From an uncultured bacterium (GTDB taxonomy: Bacteria > Acidobacteriota > Thermoanaerobaculia > Multivoradales > J023), in contig CALFAM010000192.1 of NCBI GenBank assembly GCA_937948815.1, positions 1 to 36,336 on the forward strand: a stretch of DNA of 36,336 nucleotides, read 5' to 3'. Positions 31,974 to 36,336 of this stretch are shown here, one piece after another (positions within the stretch are counted from its first letter, which is position 1; each line of letters starts with the position of its first letter). Below the pieces are notes generated by a model. It had not been told where the DNA came from. It searched no databases and was given only the letters and a program-made list of their open reading frames with translations. Made by a program: the position numbers and the translations under genes.

Positions 31974-33691
31974 ACGAAGGGAACCGCAGCGAAGGTTCGG
32001 CGAAGGGCGGATACACGAGCTCCGCGCCGGGGAACGAGAACGTGCTGCTGCACCGGGCCGCTGCGCAGCCACGGCCGATCGGTGTGGTCGGCGGCGGCCT
32101 GGGCGGCCTCGCCGCCGCCTGCACGCTCGCCGCCCGCGGCTACCAAGTCGAGCTCTTCGAGCACAATGACTGGCTCGGCGGCAAGGCGGCGGTGCTCGAG
32201 GAGGATGGCTTTCGTTTCGACATGGGGCCGACCATCCTCACCATGCCACGGGTGCTAGCCCGGATCTTTTCCGAGGCCGGTGAGCGTATGGACGAACGGC
32301 TCAATCTGGTTCGTCTCGATCCGCAATGGCGCTGCTTCTACGACGACAGCAGCGTACTCGACCTGGTCGAGTCCGTCGCGGAGATGGCCGATCGGGCTGA
32401 AACCGACTGTCGGGAGGGTGATGGGCAGGGCTACGAAAAGTTCATGAAGCTCGCCCAGCAGCTGAGCAACGTGTCGGAACGCTTCTTCTTCTGGAAGTCG
32501 GTCGAGGATCTTCGCGACACCATCGATTGGAAGAACGGCTTCGATCGATCCACGCTGCGCGACGTTCTCTCCCTGCGCATGGGCCAGACCGTGTCGGGCG
32601 TGATTCGTCGGCGGATTCGAGATCCACGCCTGGCGCAAATGCTCGACCACTTCACCCAATACGTCGGCTCGTCACCCCATGGCTCGCCAGCGGTGCTCTG
32701 CGGCATTGCGCATATGCAGACAGGGGAGGGCATCTGGTACCCGATCGGCGGTACTCGTGCCGTGCCCGTGGCGCTGGCCAGCCTGGCAGAGCGATTGGGC
32801 GTGCGGGTCCGCACGGGCTGTGGCGTGCGGCGAATCTTGGTTGCCGGCAAGCGGGTCTGCGGGGTCGAGACGGAACACGGCGAACGAGTACCCCTGGCCG
32901 CTGTGGTCTCGAACATGGACACTGCCCGGACCTATCGCGAGTTGCTGGGCGGACGCGCGGCACGGTCATTCACGCGCCGTCGTCGCCTCGAGCCGGCGTG
33001 CTCCGGGGTCGTGCTCTACCTCGGGTTGCGGGAGGGCTACGATCACCTGCTGCATCACAACTTTGTCTTCTCTCGCGACCCTGACGAGGAGTTCGAAGCC
33101 ATCTATCGCCGCGGGGAACCAGCGCAGGATCCGACCTGCTACGTGGCCGCGCCGGCGCGCACCGAGCCTGGGGTGGCGCCACCGGGTGGCGAGGCACTCT
33201 ATGTCCTCGCCCACACGCCCTACCTGCGTCCCGGCCATGACTGGGCTTCGATGATGCCGGCCTACCGACAGGTGATGATCGACAAGCTGGCCCGCTGTGC
33301 CGGCATGCCGGACCTCGAGTCGCGAATTGTCTGTGAGCAGACCCTCAGCCCCCAAGACATCCACGATCGCTACCGTGTACTCGATGGCGCGATCTACGGT
33401 CTCGCCAGCCATGGTCGCTTCTTCGGTGCCTTCAAGCCCGGCAACCGCAGCCGGCAGGTCGAAGGGCTCTACCTCGCGGGCGGTGCGGCGCATCCCGGTC
33501 CTGGCATGCCCATGGTGCTGATGTCGGGCTGGATCGCCGCGGATACCTTGGACCAGGATGGGGTCGCCGACACCGCGCGCACCGGATTGAACGACGCGAT
33601 GGCCAATCGCGGTAGGCCCTTCGGAGGCGGGATGGCTGACGTGGGCGCGCCGCGCACTGCGCCTCCAGGGACGACGGCGGCACGCGCGTGA
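31970..33691 (+). CDS. CrtI/CrtN-type carotenoid desaturase or oxidase (second copy)
   Basis: The 573-aa flavoprotein has an extra, disordered-looking N-terminal 35 residues, then IGVVGGGLGGLAAACTLAARGYQVELFEH with the FAD-binding glycines. The following GGKAAVLEEDGFRFDMGPTILTMPRVL is the classic phytoene-desaturase substrate-entry motif, and the C-terminal LYLAGGAAHPGPGMPMVLMSGW ends the FAD domain. It is only modestly similar to the first copy, and the two probably divide desaturation and terminal oxidation between them. It overlaps the ALDH stop by 4 bp (ATGA), and its own stop overlaps the next gene (GTGA). The long low-complexity ends (first 35 and last 50 residues) are odd for the family. 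Confidence 0.92.
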   Translation: MNEGNRSEGSAKGGYTSSAPGNENVLLHRAAAQPRPIGVVGGGLGGLAAACTLAARGYQVELFEHNDWLGGKAAVLEEDGFRFDMGPTILTMPRVLARIFSEAGERMDERLNLVRLDPQWRCFYDDSSVLDLVESVAEMADRAETDCREGDGQGYEKFMKLAQQLSNVSERFFFWKSVEDLRDTIDWKNGFDRSTLRDVLSLRMGQTVSGVIRRRIRDPRLAQMLDHFTQYVGSSPHGSPAVLCGIAHMQTGEGIWYPIGGTRAVPVALASLAERLGVRVRTGCGVRRILVAGKRVCGVETEHGERVPLAAVVSNMDTARTYRELLGGRAARSFTRRRRLEPACSGVVLYLGLREGYDHLLHHNFVFSRDPDEEFEAIYRRGEPAQDPTCYVAAPARTEPGVAPPGGEALYVLAHTPYLRPGHDWASMMPAYRQVMIDKLARCAGMPDLESRIVCEQTLSPQDIHDRYRVLDGAIYGLASHGRFFGAFKPGNRSRQVEGLYLAGGAAHPGPGMPMVLMSGWIAADTLDQDGVADTARTGLNDAMANRGRPFGGGMADVGAPRTAPPGTTAARA

Positions 33692-34494
33692 AGGAGGTTC
33701 AGCTCCCGGCGTTCTCGCACCGGCTGCTCGGACTCTTCGCGATCTACCTGCGGCGGTACTTTCGCCGTCACTTCACTGCGGTTCGCCTGTCGCGTACGGG
33801 GATGCCGCCGGTTGACGATCGGCCGGTGATCTTCTACTCGAATCACCCGTCCTGGTGGGATCCGATCCTCTATATGTTGCTCGGCCACGCGCTGTTTCGG
33901 GGGCGGGAAGGGTATGGGCCGATGGATGCGGCCATGCTCGAGCGGTACGGCTTCTTCCGTCGACTCGGTGTCTTCGGTGTCGACCTCGACCAGCGTCGGG
34001 GTGCTGCCGCGTTCTTGCGTACTGCCGAAGCTGCTCTGGCTCGCCCCCGCGCCATGCTCTGGCTGACGATCGAAGGCCAGTTTCGCGACGTACGACAGCG
34101 ACCGGTGGCGCCACAGCCCGGCGTCGCACACCTGATGCGTCGCGTCGAAGGGGTGATCGCGGTGCCGCTCGCCATCGAATACACCTTCTGGAACGAGCGG
34201 TTGCCGGAAGCCTTGATTCACTTCGGTCCGCCGATCGTGCGCGCCGAAGTCGATCAAGGCGGTGAATCCACCGATGTGACGGCCTGGCAGCAGCGGCTCG
34301 CTCACGGCCTGGAGAGCGCCCTGGACGCCCTGGCCACTCTCGGCCAGGCGCGTGATCCAGCAGCCTTCGAGACCGTGCTCGACGGCACCCGGGGCGTCGG
34401 CGGCGTCTACGACACCTGGCGACGCACCCGAGCCGCGGCGCGCGGCGAGTCGTTCCAGGCCGCCCATGGCGCCGATCCGCCGGAACGGTCGTGA
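33688..34494 (+). CDS. PlsC-type (1-acylglycerol-3-phosphate acyltransferase-like) acyltransferase
   Basis: The 268-aa protein carries the acyltransferase motifs NHPSWWD (52-58, the HX4D catalytic pair) and EGQFRD (129-134), the usual block II, with GVFGVDLDQRRG between them. It lacks a clear membrane helix but has hydrophobic stretches around IFYSNHPSWWDPILYMLLGHAL. The start is GTG at 33688, overlapping the previous stop. In staphyloxanthin synthesis the last step, acylation of the sugar, is carried out by CrtO, a different family, so this PlsC-fold enzyme may be a substitute for that step. A general phospholipid role is the alternative. Confidence 0.85.
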   Translation: MKEVQLPAFSHRLLGLFAIYLRRYFRRHFTAVRLSRTGMPPVDDRPVIFYSNHPSWWDPILYMLLGHALFRGREGYGPMDAAMLERYGFFRRLGVFGVDLDQRRGAAAFLRTAEAALARPRAMLWLTIEGQFRDVRQRPVAPQPGVAHLMRRVEGVIAVPLAIEYTFWNERLPEALIHFGPPIVRAEVDQGGESTDVTAWQQRLAHGLESALDALATLGQARDPAAFETVLDGTRGVGGVYDTWRRTRAAARGESFQAAHGADPPERS

Positions 34495-35648
34495 GCAACG
34501 CGATGTCCGTGCCTTCGGCGGTGGCCGTGCTGGCCGTGATCACACTGGTCCTGGCAGTGATCCCGGCCTTGATGGTGATGATCAATGCCTTCTTCTACCG
34601 ACGTGCGCCCCGCGTCGATCCGAAAGGGAAGGCTGCTGACGGGGTCTCGATCTTGATTCCAGCACGCAACGAGAGCAAGACGATCGCGGCGACCGTGCGT
34701 GCTGCGCTGGCGAGCGAGCACATTGCGGTCGAGGTGGTGGTGGGGGACGACCAATCGACCGATGATACGGCGAGCCAGGTTGTGTCCTTGGCGGAAGCCG
34801 ACCCTCGGCTACGGCTCGTCCGCCTGCCTTCACTGCCTGAAGGGTGGTGCGGCAAGCAGCATGCCTGCGCGCGTCTGGCCGAAGCCGCGAGGCATCCCCA
34901 TCTGCTCTTCGTCGATGCCGACGTTCGCCTGGCACCGGATGCAGCGGCGCGGCTCGTCGCTGCCCGAAAGGCGTCGAACGCGGACCTCGTCAGTGGCTTG
35001 CCTGGTCAGCAAGTCGGAACCTGGCTCGAGCGCTGGATCATTCCCCTGGTCCCCTTCGTCCTACTCGGCTACTTGCCCTTTCCCGGCATGCGCTGGTCGC
35101 GCTCGCCAGCCTTCGCGGCAGGCTGCGGCCAGCTGATGCTGGCGCGGACCGAGGCCTATCGCGCCGTCGGTGGCCACAGCGCAATTCGGGCCTCACGACA
35201 CGACGGGCTGACCCTGCCCCGGCAGTTCCGTCGCCAGGGGTGCACCACGACCATGGTCGACGCCACCGACCTGGCCTCGTGCCGCATGTACGAAGACACG
35301 CAGAGCGTCTGGCTGGGCTTTGCCAAGAACGCCGACGAAGGCATGGCCTCACCCAGGGCGATCGGTGTTTGGACCCTCTTACTCGGCGGCGGCCAGGTCC
35401 TGCCACCGCTGCTCCTCATTGGGCTGCTCGCCATGGGCGCAGCAGGCTCGACAGTGGTCATCGCCGCCATCGCGACCGCGCTCGGACCGGCCATCCGCCT
35501 CTTTCAGGCCTGGCGCTATCGCCTTCCCTGGCGTGGGGCCCTCGAGCACCCGTTCGGCGTCGCCGCCTTGCTCGGCATTCAGTGGTACGCCCTGCGCCGC
35601 GCCGCGACCGGCCATCGCGTCGCCTGGAAGGGGAGGGTGTCGGCGTGA
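34491..35648 (+). CDS. GT2-family glycosyltransferase, CrtQ-like
   Basis: The 385-aa protein has an N-terminal membrane helix (about 9-33), then GVSILIPARNESKTIAATVRAAL with the DDQSTDD (86-92) loop, donor-binding DAD (142-144) in LLFVDADVRLAPDAAARLV, and the acceptor-side GGHSAIRASRHDGLTLPRQ. Two or three C-terminal helices follow (about 345-385 including LLLGGGQVLPPLLLIGLL). This is the membrane-anchored inverting GT2 group of staphyloxanthin CrtQ. EGWCGKQHAC resembles the E-G-W-x-GK segment found in CrtQ-like enzymes. GTG at 34491 or ATG 34503 starts it. The most probable role is glycosylation of the carotenoid carboxylic acid made by the previous enzymes. Confidence 0.88.
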   Translation: MSNAMSVPSAVAVLAVITLVLAVIPALMVMINAFFYRRAPRVDPKGKAADGVSILIPARNESKTIAATVRAALASEHIAVEVVVGDDQSTDDTASQVVSLAEADPRLRLVRLPSLPEGWCGKQHACARLAEAARHPHLLFVDADVRLAPDAAARLVAARKASNADLVSGLPGQQVGTWLERWIIPLVPFVLLGYLPFPGMRWSRSPAFAAGCGQLMLARTEAYRAVGGHSAIRASRHDGLTLPRQFRRQGCTTTMVDATDLASCRMYEDTQSVWLGFAKNADEGMASPRAIGVWTLLLGGGQVLPPLLLIGLLAMGAAGSTVVIAAIATALGPAIRLFQAWRYRLPWRGALEHPFGVAALLGIQWYALRRAATGHRVAWKGRVSA

Positions 35649-36172
35649 GCCGCATGCGACGCTCGCTGGTCATCGTGACCGTCCTATTTGCTGCGCTCGC
35701 TTGCCGTCAGCCCGTGACGCGGCCCGGCGAGTACCTGATCGATTTCACCCTCGAAGATCAGTTCGGCCGGACCACCACGCAAGCAGACCTCGCCGGCGCC
35801 GTCAGCCTGGTCGTCGTTGCCGACCGTGCTGCGCGTGACCAGGCCACGGCCTGGGGCGCCGAAGCACGCAACCGCTGGGCTGACGCCCTCGCCAACCAGC
35901 GCCTCGTCCTCCTCCGCATCGCTCACCTCGGCCCCTATCCCAAAGCCCTGAAGCCGATCGTCAAGGGGCAGCTTCCCAAAGACCCGAGCCAGCCCGTTCT
36001 CATGGATTGGTCCGGCGCTTTTGCGAGCGCCTATGAACTCGAGGGCGGGAACGTCTTGGTTCTCGTCTTCGATGCAGAGGGCACGCTCATCGGCAAACGG
36101 AGTGGCGCCGAACCGGCCAGCGAATCCGGTCGAGCGCTACTCGAGCAGGTGGCGCGGGCGCATCTCTCGTGA
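35645..36172 (+). CDS. Exported thioredoxin-fold-like protein, last gene of the carotenoid-type operon
   Basis: The 175-aa product begins with a short signal (LVIVTVLFAALAC) and a Cys at residue 20 that could be a lipidation site, though ALAC is not a perfect lipobox. The rest, starting YLIDFTLEDQFGRTTTQADLAGAVSLVVV, has the opening strand pattern of peroxiredoxin/AhpC-TSA-like or YtfJ-like proteins, and ends NVLVLVFDAEGTLIGKRSG. No CxxC is seen and the only Cys is at residue 20, so redox catalysis is unlikely. The GTG at 35645 overlaps the upstream stop (GTGA); an ATG at 35654 is possible. Link to carotenoids is only positional. Confidence 0.65.
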   Translation: MSRMRRSLVIVTVLFAALACRQPVTRPGEYLIDFTLEDQFGRTTTQADLAGAVSLVVVADRAARDQATAWGAEARNRWADALANQRLVLLRIAHLGPYPKALKPIVKGQLPKDPSQPVLMDWSGAFASAYELEGGNVLVLVFDAEGTLIGKRSGAEPASESGRALLEQVARAHLS

Positions 36173-36194
36173 CGCCATCGGAAAGAAGCGCGCC

Positions 36195-36336
36195 TATGTA
36201 GCGGCTGTATCCATCCAAGACGGAGATCAGGTAGTAGAACGTGCCACCGACGTTTACGTAGGCGATGTCCGCATGCCAGTGGCGGTGAGCGGCGCCGGGT
36301 TGGGCGAAGCCTTTTCCCTTGCGCGACGCCTTGCGA
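36195..36336 (-). pseudogene. Truncated transposase integrase-core (IS3/rve-type) fragment
   Basis: Read on the minus strand from the right edge, the frame gives HWHADIAYVNVGGTFYYLIS followed by VLDGYSRYI, the first-Asp segment of rve-type DDE transposases (D in HADIAYV). After YSRYI the similarity stops at about 36195 and the frame runs on through non-homologous sequence to a stop at 36087, inside the previous gene. So it lacks the second and third catalytic residues: a remnant of an insertion sequence whose other part may continue beyond the window. Confidence 0.78.

Noticed and set aside
1..36336. CRISPR arrays, rRNA, tRNA and known riboswitches
   Set aside because: I looked for regularly spaced direct repeats, cloverleaf ends and conserved riboswitch cores and saw none; small RNAs without a known pattern cannot be excluded by eye.

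Overview
The window is GC-rich bacterial chromosome with closely packed genes. It most resembles Acidobacteriota. The best single clue is a secreted protein (9374-11305, minus) with the VWFA-related domain layout typical of that phylum. The set of secreted hydrolases (S1/P1 nuclease, M28 peptidase, reprolysin-like metalloprotease, exo/endonuclease/phosphatase) fits the same picture. The taxonomic call is inference; no rRNA or tRNA gene was recognised.

Layout. 1-12654 is a mosaic of short transcription units: the N-terminus of a DUF255 thioredoxin-fold protein, a LOG-type nucleotide hydrolase, a secreted S1/P1 nuclease divergent from a secreted M28 peptidase, a small membrane protein, a PD40/TolB-like beta-propeller, a sarcosine/N-methyltryptophan oxidase-type flavoenzyme, a hotdog thioesterase followed after 4 nt by a PPK2 polyphosphate kinase, an Hsp20 chaperone with its own terminator, the VWA protein and a secreted EEP-family hydrolase. 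12655-17082 looks like accessory DNA: it holds short or sparsely packed genes, including a TerB-like small protein, an ankyrin-repeat protein, an ArsR regulator coupled to an AHSA1/SRPBCC protein, a methyltransferase and a membrane/ABM two-part protein. Upstream of the SRPBCC-ArsR pair are two matching palindromes (GCAACC-N4-GGTTGC), one inside a good promoter and one beside the ribosome binding site.

17162-26995 is a long run of minus-strand genes: a halogenase-like flavoprotein, a DUF3311 protein with a sodium/solute symporter, a GT4 glycosyltransferase, a YbgC-like thioesterase, an ABC ATPase with a very large FtsX/MacB-type permease, and a five-helix DMT-like protein. Several of these overlap by about 4 bp. 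A 15-bp tandem repeat lies between the symporter and the glycosyltransferase.

27409-36172 is all plus strand. It starts with a reprolysin-like protease behind a strong promoter and a long leader. After a terminator-like hairpin come six tightly overlapping genes: CrtI/CrtN-type desaturase, aldehyde dehydrogenase, second CrtI/CrtN-type enzyme, PlsC-type acyltransferase, GT2 glycosyltransferase and a small exported protein. Together these match a staphyloxanthin-like or Methylomonas-like C30 carotenoid pathway: desaturation, terminal oxidation to aldehyde then acid, glycosylation and acylation. No squalene or phytoene synthase is present, so the precursor must be made elsewhere. The window ends in a truncated transposase integrase-core fragment on the minus strand.
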